Notes: generated by a model from the letters alone, not told the origin. 64,000 bases of DNA from Bradyrhizobium sp. SSBR45G (GCF_030159255.1 NZ_BSCT01000014.1:62001-126000), one strand, 5' to 3'; positions 25,090-33,472 are shown, counted from the first letter of the stretch. Made by a program: numbers and translations.

Positions 25090-25293
25090 TCCTTGACCTC
25101 TCCCCGCTTGCGGGGGCGCGACGAGCTACGCTCGCGCTGTGAGGTCGGATTGCATCGAAGATGCAATCCGGGTGAGGGGGTACAGGTCTTACAACACGCA
25201 TCACTGGGTGTGGCTGCCCCTCACCCCAACCCTCTCAGCGCGAGCGTAGCTCGTCGCGCCCCCGTAAGAACGGGGAGAGGGAGTGCACTGAAC
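25090..25293. repeat. Dispersed palindromic repeat, family D (copy 1)
   Basis: CCTCTCCCCGCTTGCGGGGGCGCGACGAGC… on the left is complementary to …GCTCGTCGCGCCCCCGTAAGAACGGGGAGAGG on the right. Between them are GGTCGGATTGCATCGAAGATGCAATCCGGGTGAGGGG and CCCCTCACCC. It fills the spacer between the permease and ATPase genes. Related copies lie at 41269-41402, 50896-50945 (partial) and 57358-57589. Confidence 0.85.
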
Positions 25294-25307
25294 TTGCGGA
25301 GCCACCC

Positions 25308-27131
25308 ATGACCGCCCAGCCGCTGCTCGACGTTCGCGATCTCACGGTCGAATTCTCCACCCGCCGCGGCATCGTCAAGGCGGTGCAGCATGTCGACATC
25401 TCCGTCGCCAAGGGCGAGACGCTGGCGATCGTCGGCGAGTCCGGCTCAGGCAAGTCGGTGACGTCCTACGCGGTGATGCGCATTCTCGACCGCGCCGGGC
25501 GCATTGCCGAGGGCTCGGTGATGTTCTCCGGCGTCGACGTCAAGTCGGCGGACGAGAGCGCGATGCGCGATCTGCGCGGGCGCGAGATCTCGATGATCTT
25601 CCAGAACCCGCGCGCGGCGCTCAACCCGATCCGCAAAGTCGGCCACCAGATCGAGGACGTGCTGAAGCAGCACGCCCAGGCGGCCGCCACCGACCGCGCC
25701 GAGAAGGCCATCGCCGCGCTCGAGCAGGTCAAGATCGCCCGTCCGCGCGAGCGCTATCACGCCTATCCGTTCGAACTGTCCGGCGGCATGTGCCAGCGCG
25801 TCGTCATCGCGCTGGCGCTGGCGTGCAATCCGCAGCTGCTGATTGCCGATGAGCCGACGACAGGCCTCGACGTTACAACGCAGAAGGCGGTGATGGATCT
25901 CGTGGTCGAGCTGACCAAGAGCCGGGGCATGTCGACCATCCTGATCACGCACGACCTCGGTCTCGCGGCAGCCTATTGCGACCGTGTCGTCGTCATGGAG
26001 AAGGGCCGGGTGGTTGAGACCGCCAATGCCGCCGATATCTTCGCCAATCCGCAGCACCCCTACACGCGCAAATTGATGCGCGCGACCCCGCGGCTCGGCG
26101 TATCCCTGCGCGAATTGCTGCCGGAGGAGGATGCGTCTGCATCGTCCCACACAGCTTCCGTCATGGCCGGGCTTGACCCGGCCATCCATCCCTCTTCGCA
26201 AGACTCGTCTGAGAAGTCCGAGAAGATGGACCCCCGGGTCAAGCCCGGGGGTGACGAGCGGAGTGCGGAAGGCGAGCGGAGCGCGACGAGCCCGCGCCCG
26301 CTTCTTCTCGTCGACAAGCTGGTCAAGGAATATCCCCGCCAGGGCGCTTCTGCGACGTTGTCAAAACTGTTCGGCCGGAGGCCTGCGGTCGAGCCGGACA
26401 TGTTCCGCGCGGTCGACGGCATCAGCTTCACCGTCGGCCATGGCGAGAGCGTCGGCCTGGTCGGCGAATCTGGCTGCGGCAAATCGACGACGTCGATGAT
26501 GGTGATGCGGCTGCTCGACCAGACCTCGGGCCGCATCAGCTTCGATGGCGAGGAGATCGGCAACATCCTGCCGCAGGCGTTCGCGCGGCTGCCGCTGCGC
26601 AGCCACATCCAGATGGTGTTCCAGGATCCGACCGACAGCCTCAACCCGCGCTTCACCGCCATCCGCGCCATCGCCGATCCGATCCTGCAACTTGGCGACA
26701 TCAAGGGACGCGATGCGCTTCGTGCGCGCTGCGAGGAGCTCGCGACCATGGTCGGCCTGCCGCTCAACCTGCTCGACCGCTTTCCGCACCAATTGTCCGG
26801 CGGCCAGAAGGCCCGCGTCGGCATCGCGCGTGCCATCGCGCTGCACCCGAAGCTCGTCATCCTGGACGAGCCGACCGCGGCGCTCGACGTCTCCGTGCAG
26901 GCGGTCGTGCTCAATCTGCTGCAGGACCTGAAGCAACAGTTAGGTATGAGCTATCTGTTCGTCTCCCATGATTTGAATGTGGTGCGGCTATTGTGCGATC
27001 GTGTGATCGTGATGCGGTCGGGCCGAATCGTCGAGCAGGGTTCGTCCGAACGTGTGCTAGGTGATCCGCAGGATGCCTATACGCGCGAGCTGCTGACCGC
27101 GATTCCGCACCCGCCGCTGCCGGCGCATTGA
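25308..27131 (+). CDS. Fused dual ATPase of a peptide-type ABC transporter (DppD-DppF in one chain)
   Basis: 607 residues with two complete nucleotide-binding domains. First (about 3-270): Walker A GESGSGKSVTS, signature LSGGMCQRV, Walker B LLIADEPTTGLD. Second (about 325-605): GESGCGKSTTS, LSGGQKARVGIARAI, LVILDEPTAALD. Each also has the oligopeptide-family C-terminal extension. The joining segment, about residues 283-318 (MAGLDPAIHPSS…MDPRVKPGGDERS), is encoded by a palindromic repeat of family B. The ATG follows GCGGAG. The fusion means a heterodimer made from one chain. Cytoplasmic, energises the two permeases upstream. Confidence 0.94.
   Translation: MTAQPLLDVRDLTVEFSTRRGIVKAVQHVDISVAKGETLAIVGESGSGKSVTSYAVMRILDRAGRIAEGSVMFSGVDVKSADESAMRDLRGREISMIFQNPRAALNPIRKVGHQIEDVLKQHAQAAATDRAEKAIAALEQVKIARPRERYHAYPFELSGGMCQRVVIALALACNPQLLIADEPTTGLDVTTQKAVMDLVVELTKSRGMSTILITHDLGLAAAYCDRVVVMEKGRVVETANAADIFANPQHPYTRKLMRATPRLGVSLRELLPEEDASASSHTASVMAGLDPAIHPSSQDSSEKSEKMDPRVKPGGDERSAEGERSATSPRPLLLVDKLVKEYPRQGASATLSKLFGRRPAVEPDMFRAVDGISFTVGHGESVGLVGESGCGKSTTSMMVMRLLDQTSGRISFDGEEIGNILPQAFARLPLRSHIQMVFQDPTDSLNPRFTAIRAIADPILQLGDIKGRDALRARCEELATMVGLPLNLLDRFPHQLSGGQKARVGIARAIALHPKLVILDEPTAALDVSVQAVVLNLLQDLKQQLGMSYLFVSHDLNVVRLLCDRVIVMRSGRIVEQGSSERVLGDPQDAYTRELLTAIPHPPLPAH
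26155..26262. repeat. Family B palindromic repeat inside a coding sequence
   Basis: TCATGGCCGGGCTTGACCC… on the left and …GGGTCAAGCCCGGGGGTGACG on the right are complementary arms of a hairpin element. It is read in frame as the linker between the two ATPase domains of the gene at 25308-27131. Length is a multiple of three in effect, since the frame is kept on both sides. Confidence 0.8.
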
Positions 27132-27156
27132 ACGGCAGGGCTTGAGAGGACAACGG

Positions 27157-27336
27157 ATGGCCGAGCCATTGGACGACTACATCGACGCCGTCGGGCGTGC
27201 GCTCGGCCTGCTGATCGAGGACGCCTGGCGTGCCCCGATCCGTGCCAATCTCGAAGTCTCGCTGAAGATGGCGAAGCTGGTCGACGAATTCTCCCTAGCC
27301 GATGAAGCCGAGCCCGCCAGTGTCTTCACCGCTTGA
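27157..27336 (+). CDS. atzG: DUF4089 small subunit (AtzG-like) of the amidase
   Basis: 59 residues, MAEPLDDYIDAVGRALGLLI…, ATG at 27157 after GAGAGGA. Small all-helical DUF4089 proteins sit directly before AtzE-type amidases; in the cyanuric acid pathway AtzG forms a heterotetramer with AtzE and is needed for its stability. The WRAPIRANLEVSLKMAKLVDEF segment is typical. Ends 10 bases before the preferred amidase start, or overlaps it if the upstream amidase ATG at 27302 is used. Confidence 0.85.
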   Translation: MAEPLDDYIDAVGRALGLLIEDAWRAPIRANLEVSLKMAKLVDEFSLADEAEPASVFTA

Positions 27337-27346
27337 TCCCCCCGAC

Positions 27347-28747
27347 ATGACCGCGAGCGCCATCGCCGCCGCGGTCGCCTCCCGCAAGCTCTCCGCCGTC
27401 GAGGCCACCGATGCCGCGCTGGCGCGGATTGCGGCCCGCGATGGCGTGCTCAACGCATTCACGGACGTCACCGCCGAGCGGGCGCGTGCGAAAGCGCGTG
27501 CCGTGGATGCCGACATCGCTGCGGGCAAGCCCGTCGGCCCGCTCGCCGGCGTGCCGTTCGCGGTGAAGAACCTGTTCGACATCGCAGGCCTGCCCACGCG
27601 CGCCGGCTCCAAGATCAATCGCGACCGCGCTCCCGCCACCCGCGACGCGACGCTGATCGAGCGCATGGAGGCGGCCGGCGCCGTCATGGTCGGCGCGCTT
27701 AACATGGGCGAATACGCCTATGATTTCACCGGCGAGAACGTACATGACGGCCCGTCGTGCAATCCGCATGATCCGACGCGGATGAGCGGCGGCTCGTCGG
27801 GCGGCTCGGGCAGCGCCGTCGGCGGCGGTCTGGTGCCGATCGCGCTCGGCTCCGACACCAACGGCTCGATCCGCGTGCCGTCGTCGTTCTGCGGCATCTT
27901 CGGGCTCAAGCCGACCTATGGCCGGCTGTCCCGCGCGCGCTCGTTTCCGTTCGTGATGAGCCTGGATCATCTCGGCCCGTTCGCGCGCTCGGTCGAGGAT
28001 CTCGCGCTCGCTTACGATGTGATGCAGGGACCTGATGCGGACGACGCCGCGTGCACGACGCGCGCGTCGGAGCCGACCTCAAGCCTGCCGTCGCAAGGGC
28101 TCGACGGTCTGCGCATCGGCATCGCCGGTGGTCACTTCCAGAAGAACCTGTTCCCTGAAGCGGTCGAAGCCGTCAGTCGGGTTGCGTCGGCGCTGAAGGC
28201 GAGCCACGTGATCGAGGTGCCGGAAGCCGCGCGTGCCCGCGCTGCGGCCTACGTCATCAGCACGACCGAAGGCGCCTCGCTGCATCTCGACCGCTTGCGC
28301 GCGCGTCCCGATGATTTCGATCCCGCCGTGCGCGACCGTCTGATTGCCGGCGCGATGATTCCGGCGCCAATGGTCGATCGCGCGCAGAAGTTTCGCCGCT
28401 GGTATCGCGCGAAGGTGCTGGAGCTGTTCAAGTCGGTCGATGTGCTGATCGCGCCCGCAACGCCGTGCATTGCGCCGAAGCTCGGCCAGGCGACCTTCGT
28501 GCTCGACGGCGTCGAGCTGCCGGTGCGCGCCAATATCGGCATTCACACCCAGCCGATCTCGTTCATCGGACTTCCCGTCGTCGCGGTTCCGATTCCGTTG
28601 GAGCCGATGCCCATCGGCGTGCAGATCATCGCCGCGCCCTGGTGCGAACATGTCGCATTGCGTGTGGCCCACGCCTTGCAACAGCTTGGCGTCGCCGCTG
28701 CGCCGGCCCCGAGAGGAGTTCTGGAGAATGGAAGTCGATCTGCCTGA
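27347..28747 (+). CDS. atzE: AtzE-family amidohydrolase (1-carboxybiuret hydrolase-like)
   Basis: 466 residues, amidase-signature enzyme. The Ser-cisSer-Lys machinery is present: catalytic Lys74 in PFAVKNLFDIAGLPTRAGSKI, and the Gly/Ser-rich block MSGGSSGGSGSAVGGGLVPIALGSDTNGSIRVP. NMGEYAYDFTGENVHDGPSCNPHDP resembles AtzE closely. AtzE with AtzG removes ammonia from 1-carboxybiuret after cyanuric acid ring opening; related HpxY acts on oxalurate. An ATG at 27302 in frame is an alternative start, but the family N-terminus aligns with 27347. Overlaps the next gene by 20 bases. Confidence 0.88.
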   Translation: MTASAIAAAVASRKLSAVEATDAALARIAARDGVLNAFTDVTAERARAKARAVDADIAAGKPVGPLAGVPFAVKNLFDIAGLPTRAGSKINRDRAPATRDATLIERMEAAGAVMVGALNMGEYAYDFTGENVHDGPSCNPHDPTRMSGGSSGGSGSAVGGGLVPIALGSDTNGSIRVPSSFCGIFGLKPTYGRLSRARSFPFVMSLDHLGPFARSVEDLALAYDVMQGPDADDAACTTRASEPTSSLPSQGLDGLRIGIAGGHFQKNLFPEAVEAVSRVASALKASHVIEVPEAARARAAAYVISTTEGASLHLDRLRARPDDFDPAVRDRLIAGAMIPAPMVDRAQKFRRWYRAKVLELFKSVDVLIAPATPCIAPKLGQATFVLDGVELPVRANIGIHTQPISFIGLPVVAVPIPLEPMPIGVQIIAAPWCEHVALRVAHALQQLGVAAAPAPRGVLENGSRSA

Positions 28748-29120
28748 CGTCGTTGCCGAGGTCACGGCGCAGTTCCAGCGCTATGAACAGGCGCTCGTCA
28801 GCAACGATGTCGCCGTGCTCGATGAGCTGTTCAAGCAGGACTCCCGGACGCTGCGCTATGGCATCGGCGAGAACCTCTACGGCTATGGCGAGATCTCGGC
28901 CTTTCGCTCTGCACGCTCGCCGGTCGGACTGATGCGGCGCACCGCCCGCACCGTGATCACGACCTATGGCCGCGATACCGCGGTCGCCTCCACGCTGTTC
29001 TATCGCGACACGGTGCCCGGCAAGGTCGGGCGCCAGATGCAGACCTGGGTCCGGTTTCCGGAAGGCTGGAGAATCGTCGCCGCCCATGTCAGCATCATCG
29101 ACGAAGCAAAAGGCGGCTGA
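28728..29120 (+). CDS. atzH: AtzH/HpxZ-like (DUF3225) protein
   Basis: 130 residues in the cystatin-like NTF2 fold family: VVAEVTAQFQRYEQALVSNDVAVLDELFKQDSRTLRYGIGENLYGYGEISAFRSARS…VGRQMQTWVRFPEGWRIVAAHVSI. In triazine-degrading operons AtzH acts on the dicarboxylated intermediate next to AtzEG; in purine operons the same family is called HpxZ and its reaction is less clear. The GGAG ribosome site lies inside the end of atzE and the genes overlap by 20 bases, so expression is coupled. Family is sure, exact reaction less so. Confidence 0.8.
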   Translation: MEVDLPDVVAEVTAQFQRYEQALVSNDVAVLDELFKQDSRTLRYGIGENLYGYGEISAFRSARSPVGLMRRTARTVITTYGRDTAVASTLFYRDTVPGKVGRQMQTWVRFPEGWRIVAAHVSIIDEAKGG

Positions 29121-29123
29121 GGC

Positions 29124-29855
29124 ATGAGCCTGGACGATCTTCCGCCGCGGACGCGCGCGCGGATCATCCGTGAATCCGATTCGCCGCGTACGGATCGCGC
29201 GCCGCCAGCGGTGGCGAAGATCACGCGTGCCGAGGAGTTGCGCCTGCAGCTCGCCGACGACATCGTGCGCGGCGCGCTGGCGCCGGGGGCGCCGCTCGAC
29301 GAGACCGAGATCGCCAAGCGCTTCAACGTGTCGCGCACGCCGGTGCGCGAGGCGCTGCGCCAACTCGCGGCGTCAGGCCTGATCGAGGCGCGCGCGCATC
29401 GCGGCGCCGTCGTGGCGCGGCCGTCGGTCGACCGCCTGACCGGCATGTTCGAGGCGATGGCCGAGTTGGAGGGGCTTTGTGCCGGCCTTGCCGCGCAGCG
29501 CATGACGCCGGTCGAGCGTCAGCGGCTCGAGGCCATTCACGAGGAGCTGCGCAATCTCAGTCACGCCGGCAATCCCGAGCGCTTTCACGAGGTGAACGAG
29601 CGCTTCCACAACGCGATCTATGCCGGCGCGCACAATGCCTACATCGCCGAGATCACCTTGGCGACGCGGGTGCGCGTGCAGCCGTTCCGCCGCGCCCAGT
29701 TCCGCAATCTCGGCCGCCTCGCCAAGTCGCATGCCGAGCACGACCGCGTCGTCGTCGCCATTCTGCGCGGCGACAAGGCCGGCGCGGCGAGCGCCATGAA
29801 AGCCCATATCGAGCTGGTGCGCGGCGAGTATGAGATCTACGCGGTGTCGGTGTAA
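29124..29855 (+). CDS. GntR-family regulator with FCD ligand domain
   Basis: 243 residues. N-terminal winged helix from about residue 35 (EELRLQLADDIVRGALAPGAPLDETEIAKRFNVSRTPVREALRQLAASGLIEARAHRGAVVA) and an all-helical FCD domain (FEAMAELEGLCAGLAAQRMT…HEVNERFHNAIYAGAHNAYI…HAEHDRVVVAILRGDKAGAASAMKAHI) with the metal-binding Asp/His pattern. FCD regulators usually sense small carboxylic acids or ureides. It is the last gene of the rightward operon, three bases after atzH, and is separated from the facing allophanate hydrolase by about 100 bases. It probably controls one or both. Confidence 0.92.
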   Translation: MSLDDLPPRTRARIIRESDSPRTDRAPPAVAKITRAEELRLQLADDIVRGALAPGAPLDETEIAKRFNVSRTPVREALRQLAASGLIEARAHRGAVVARPSVDRLTGMFEAMAELEGLCAGLAAQRMTPVERQRLEAIHEELRNLSHAGNPERFHEVNERFHNAIYAGAHNAYIAEITLATRVRVQPFRRAQFRNLGRLAKSHAEHDRVVVAILRGDKAGAASAMKAHIELVRGEYEIYAVSV

Positions 29856-29878
29856 GCGAGTTCGCCGCCCCAAATTCC

Positions 29879-29952
29879 GTCATTGCGAGCGCAGCGAAGC
29901 AATCCAGAGTTCCGACCTGAGCCCTGGATTGCTTCGCTGCGCTCGCAATGAC
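29879..29952. repeat. Dispersed palindromic repeat, family C (copy 2, near perfect)
   Basis: CGTCATTGCGAGCGCAGCG + AAGCAATCCAGAG… and the mirror …CTGGATTGCTTCGCTGCG + CTCGCAATGACG form a long nearly perfect hairpin between the convergent GntR and allophanate hydrolase genes. It would fold in both transcripts and may act as a bidirectional terminator. Confidence 0.88.
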
Positions 29953-29960
29953 GACGGCAA

Positions 29961-31751
29961 TCAGCCCTTCTTCGCCATGTAGGCGCGCCAGCCGCCGAAT
30001 TCCGAGATGTCGCGGGCGCCGTCGAGCGCGGCCGGCTCGACGAGGAAGCCCTTCGCAGTGCGGCCGTCCGCCAAGCGGATCGTACCGACCGACAGCGGCG
30101 GTGGAATCAGGTCGACGAACTTGCCGAAGCTCGCCGCCGACAGCGCCCAGAGCTCGACCGCCATCGCGGCGCCCTTGCCGTCGTCGATGCGCAGCATGCC
30201 GGGCTTGGGCGGCGTGGTCGACAGCGCATAGAGCTTATAGTCGGGAGCGGTCGTGGTCGCTTCCAGCAGGCGGCCACCGAGGCTCGTCAGCTCGTGATTC
30301 AAAGCCATGCCGGACAGATGCGCGCCGACGACCACGATGGCGATCTCGTCGCCGCGCAGCGACGAGGACACCGGCGCAAGCGGCGGCTGCGGGATCGCCT
30401 TCGCGCCGACCGGCAGCGCGGTGTCGGCATGGAAGGCGCGGCCGAGGCTGGCGAGCGCGGCGTCGCGCCCGGCCGGTGCCAGCAGCGTCACGCCGAAGGG
30501 GATGCCGTCGCCGCGCATCGCTGCCGGCACGGCCAGTCCGCACAGATCGAGCAGATTGACGAAATTGGTGTAGGTGCCGAGCCGGCTGTTGAGCAGGATC
30601 GGATCGGCGAGCACCTCCGCCGTCTTGTAGGCGGTCGGCGCCGTGGGCAGCAGCAGCGCGTCGACTGTCGCGAAGGTGCGCTCGGCGACCTTGCGCAAGG
30701 CCTGCAGGCGATACAGCGCGGCAAAGGTATCAGCCGCGCTGCCGCGCGCCCCGCCGATGGTGATCTCGCGCGTCACCGGATGGATCGCGTCGGGGTCGGA
30801 CGCCAGGAGATCGCGGATGACGAGATAGCGCTCGGCGACCCAAGGTCCCTCGTAGAGCAGCCGCGCCGTCTCGTAGAACGGCTCGAGGTCGAACTCGACC
30901 AGCTCGGCGCCGAGCTTGACGAAGCGCGCGGCTGCTGCGCCATAGGCGGCTTCCGCGGCTTTGTCGCCGAAGAAGATCAGCTGTCCAGGGCGGGGAATGC
31001 CGAGCTTCACGCCCTTCGGAAACGCGGTCACGGCCGCCAGCGGCCGGTCGCGAGAAAACGGATCGAGCGGATCGGGCGCCGCCATGACGTCGAGCGCTGC
31101 GACGGCGTCGTCGACCGTGAGCGCGAATACCGAGATGCAATCGAGCGTGCGGCACGCCGGGACGAGGCCGGTGGTCGAAATAATGCCGAGGCTCGGCTTC
31201 AGGCCGACGATGTTGTTGAGCATCGCCGGCACGCGGCCGGAGCCTGCCGTATCCGTTCCGAGCGACAGCGGCACGAGACCGGCTGAGACGGCGACCGCCG
31301 AGCCGGAGCTCGATCCGCCTGGCACGAGATCGGCGTGAACGGGATTTTTCGGAATGCCATAGGGCGAGCGCACGCCGACGAGGCCGGTGGCGAACTGGTC
31401 GAGATTGGTCTTGCCAATGATGATCGCCCCGGCCGCGCGCAGCCGCGCCACCGCGGTGGAATCGCGTGCCGGCGTATAGGCGAAGGCCGGGCAGGCCGCC
31501 GTGGTCGGCAGTCCCGCGACGTCGATGTTGTCCTTGACCGCGACGGGCACGCCGTAGAGCGGCAGCGCCGCGGCGTCCTTGCCCGCCAGAGCCTCTGCCT
31601 CGGCCAGCGCGTCCGCCTCGTCGCGCAGGCTGATGAAGATGGCGGGATCGGCGTGCGCGCGGATGCGGGCGAACGTGCGCGCGATGGTCTCTTTCGGCGT
31701 CGTCAGGCCGGCGCGGTGGGCGGCAACGATCTCGGCGACGGTCTCGGTCAC
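29961..31751 (-). CDS. atzF: Allophanate hydrolase
   Basis: 596 residues from the GTG at 31751 (GGCGGAG ribosome site). The N-terminal 450 residues are an amidase-signature domain: LYGVPVAVKDNIDVAGLPTTAACPAFAY with catalytic Lys, and DLVPGGSSSGSAVAVSAGLVPLSLGTDTAGSGRVPA with the cis-Ser and nucleophile Ser. The C-terminal 130 residues (IAIVVVGAHLSGMALNHELTSLGGRLLEATTTAPDYKLYALSTTPPKPGMLRI) are the allophanate-hydrolase C-terminal domain that performs the second, decarboxylating step. The enzyme turns allophanate into ammonia and CO2, the end step of biuret, cyanuric acid and carboxyguanidine/urea carboxylase routes. It faces the atz operon. Confidence 0.95.
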   Translation of the reverse strand: MTETVAEIVAAHRAGLTTPKETIARTFARIRAHADPAIFISLRDEADALAEAEALAGKDAAALPLYGVPVAVKDNIDVAGLPTTAACPAFAYTPARDSTAVARLRAAGAIIIGKTNLDQFATGLVGVRSPYGIPKNPVHADLVPGGSSSGSAVAVSAGLVPLSLGTDTAGSGRVPAMLNNIVGLKPSLGIISTTGLVPACRTLDCISVFALTVDDAVAALDVMAAPDPLDPFSRDRPLAAVTAFPKGVKLGIPRPGQLIFFGDKAAEAAYGAAAARFVKLGAELVEFDLEPFYETARLLYEGPWVAERYLVIRDLLASDPDAIHPVTREITIGGARGSAADTFAALYRLQALRKVAERTFATVDALLLPTAPTAYKTAEVLADPILLNSRLGTYTNFVNLLDLCGLAVPAAMRGDGIPFGVTLLAPAGRDAALASLGRAFHADTALPVGAKAIPQPPLAPVSSSLRGDEIAIVVVGAHLSGMALNHELTSLGGRLLEATTTAPDYKLYALSTTPPKPGMLRIDDGKGAAMAVELWALSAASFGKFVDLIPPPLSVGTIRLADGRTAKGFLVEPAALDGARDISEFGGWRAYMAKKG

Positions 31752-31832
31752 GCGGCGCTCCGCCTCTCGTCCGAGCCTGATCGATGGCCTGCCATGTCCT
31801 TGCGCTCCGCTTCGCGATCCTGCCGCGAACGT

Positions 31833-31848
31833 AGCAAGCCATGTGCCA
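31833..31848 (-). promoter_or_regulatory. Sigma-54 (-24/-12) promoter of allophanate hydrolase
   Basis: On the minus strand TGGCACA-TGGC-TTGCT matches the sigma-54 consensus, with GG and GC 10 bases apart. Start of transcription would be near 31822, about 70 bases before the GTG at 31751. Just upstream (31849-31858) lies TTGTGTACAT, resembling the TnGTnnACnA half-symmetry of FCD-type GntR operators, a possible site for the neighbouring regulator. Confidence 0.65.
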
Positions 31849-31858
31849 TTGTGTACAT
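31849..31858. promoter_or_regulatory. Candidate GntR/FCD operator next to the atzF promoter
   Basis: TTGTGTACAT fits nine of ten positions of the general GntR-FCD pattern and is flanked by a wider ATGT…ACAT symmetry (31841-31858). It abuts the -24 element. Short motif, so chance occurrence is possible. Confidence 0.3.
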
Positions 31859-32004
31859 GGCGCGGATGAAGCGGATGAGGGGAAAAATCTTTGAAGTCAG
31901 AGGGTTGGTGATATCCTCGAGCCGACACTGCCGCTGGCAGGCGCTGCGTGCAGTCGCTGTTGCCTAATTATGTGGCAATTGGCGCACGGGAAAGCCCCGG
32001 CTTG

Positions 32005-32550
32005 CTACCACCCGCGCCGACCCGCGTCGCCGCTGGTGATGCGCGCGAGCCCCGCCTCGGTCGCCGAGCCTGCGCTGCGGGGGCTCCGGAAGGACGCAGA
32101 CGGCGCGTGGCTGACAGGGGAAGCGCCGGACATCTGCGCGTCGTCGGCGCCGCTCGGGAAGAACAGCAGCGCGACGCTCAGGCCGAGATTGATCAGCCCG
32201 CCGACCCATGTGCCGTGATGCGATGATGACGCCGCATATTCGGGAAACCGGCCGGCGATGACATAATCCAGCACCATGATGGCGATCCAGGCCGGGATCA
32301 CGCAGACCGGATCCCAGCCGATGTCGCGGAAGCGCATCGCCTGCAGCATCAGGTTCGCGATGACGAACAGGCCGATCATCGCAAGGATCGGCCAAGTCAT
32401 GGCCAGGCTCGGCTTCTGTCCGCCCACTGCCGCCAGTCCCATGATCATCACGACCGCCAGAACGACGAAAGCGACACCGAGACCAAGCGAGGCCAGGAAA
32501 TATTGCAGCCGCCCGAGGCGCATATTGAAGCCGAAGATGAATCCCAACAT
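32005..32550 (-). CDS. DUF805-family membrane protein
   Basis: 181 residues. The first 120 contain four hydrophobic helices with the DUF805 landmarks GRLQYFLASLGLGVAFVVLAVVMI and ANLMLQAMRFRDIGWDPVCVIPAW (the RxRDxGxxxW pattern). The last 50 residues are Ser/Ala/Arg-rich and probably disordered. Function of DUF805 proteins is unknown. ATG at 32550. A single gene with no evident operon partners. Confidence 0.8.
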   Translation of the reverse strand: MLGFIFGFNMRLGRLQYFLASLGLGVAFVVLAVVMIMGLAAVGGQKPSLAMTWPILAMIGLFVIANLMLQAMRFRDIGWDPVCVIPAWIAIMVLDYVIAGRFPEYAASSSHHGTWVGGLINLGLSVALLFFPSGADDAQMSGASPVSHAPSASFRSPRSAGSATEAGLARITSGDAGRRGW

Positions 32551-32891
32551 CCGCCTCTCCCCGCAGGCTGCGCCGCAACTGCGGCGGCACCCGACCTTGC
32601 TTAGCAGGGCGAAATTGCCGCACGGCTTCGCAGATAATTAAAATTGGAAGGATCGGGCGGATCGGCATTGCGCTGCGACACTCCGCCGATCGAAGTTTAT
32701 CGTTGCCAAAGCAACTAATTCATGGAACGATTGATCCCGTAAAGAAGGGAGGCGCAGGATGATCTGCGCCGCGAAAAAGGGACGGAAACGCCATGCGCAG
32801 CCTGCTCGCCGCAGGCGCGGCCGCTTGCGCGCGCGCCAACAGGCAGCCGGGATGGATGGGGCGGGCGCTCAACGGCGCGTGTCAGTCCGGC
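32551..32891. other. Gene-free region between DUF805 and marR
   Basis: 341 bases. No coding signal. It contains the short inverted repeat GTTGC-CAAA-GCAAC (about 32702-32715) and an AT-richer patch around 32630-32730 that is likely the promoter region for the leftward DUF805 gene. Nothing else recognised. Confidence 0.4.
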
Positions 32892-33395
32892 TCAGCTCCC
32901 GCCGGTGACGGCGTCGAGATTGTCGTGGATCCGGCGCAGCAGCGCGATCAGGACTTCCTGCTCGTTCTTGTCGAGGCACGCCAAGAGGCGCCGCTCGCGC
33001 TCGAGCGCGGCGACGATGACCTTGTCATGGGTCGCGCGTCCCTTGGCCGTGAGCGAGATCGAATGGCTGCGGCCATCCTGCGGATCGTTGCGAATCGCGA
33101 TCAGGCCGCGGCTCTTCATCAAGGTGAGCGTGCGGCTGACCGGGCCCTTGTCGAAGCCGATCACGCTGCAGATGCGCGAGGCGGGAATGCCCGGCTCGAT
33201 CGCCAGCAGCGACATGATCCGCCATTCCGTGACGTTGACGCCGAAACTGCGCTGGTAGAACGCCGTGGCGCTGTTCGACAGCTTGTTGGCGATGAAGGTG
33301 ATGAAGGCCGGCACATAGCGGTCGAGATCGAGCGTGAGGTCTTGCCCCCGACCTTGGCCCTCAGGCTCGCGCGGCGTCCCCTTCGTCTCGCTCAT
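32892..33395 (-). CDS. MarR-family transcriptional regulator
   Basis: About 167 residues from the ATG at 33395 (GGGGA just before it); an ATG at 33425 adds ten residues. Winged-helix core: SATAFYQRSFGVNVTEWRIMSLLAIEPGIPASRICSVIGFDKGPVSRTLTLMKSRGLIAIRNDPQDGRSHSISLTAKG, with the DxRS wing. MarR proteins in aromatic-acid loci usually repress and are released by the aromatic acid or its CoA ester. It is divergent from the P450 operon across 77 bases, so that operon is its probable target. Confidence 0.92.
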   Translation of the reverse strand: MSETKGTPREPEGQGRGQDLTLDLDRYVPAFITFIANKLSNSATAFYQRSFGVNVTEWRIMSLLAIEPGIPASRICSVIGFDKGPVSRTLTLMKSRGLIAIRNDPQDGRSHSISLTAKGRATHDKVIVAALERERRLLACLDKNEQEVLIALLRRIHDNLDAVTGGS

Positions 33396-33472
33396 GATCC
33401 CCAACATCCATGCATTGCCACTCATAGGGATACGAAAAGCCGCATGACAAGGCCAAACTTCGGGAGGTCAGC

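Noticed and set aside
26155..26262. Frameshift or junction of two separate ATPase genes
   Set aside because: The frame is open through the repeat with no stop, and both domains are complete, so a genuine fusion is the simpler reading.
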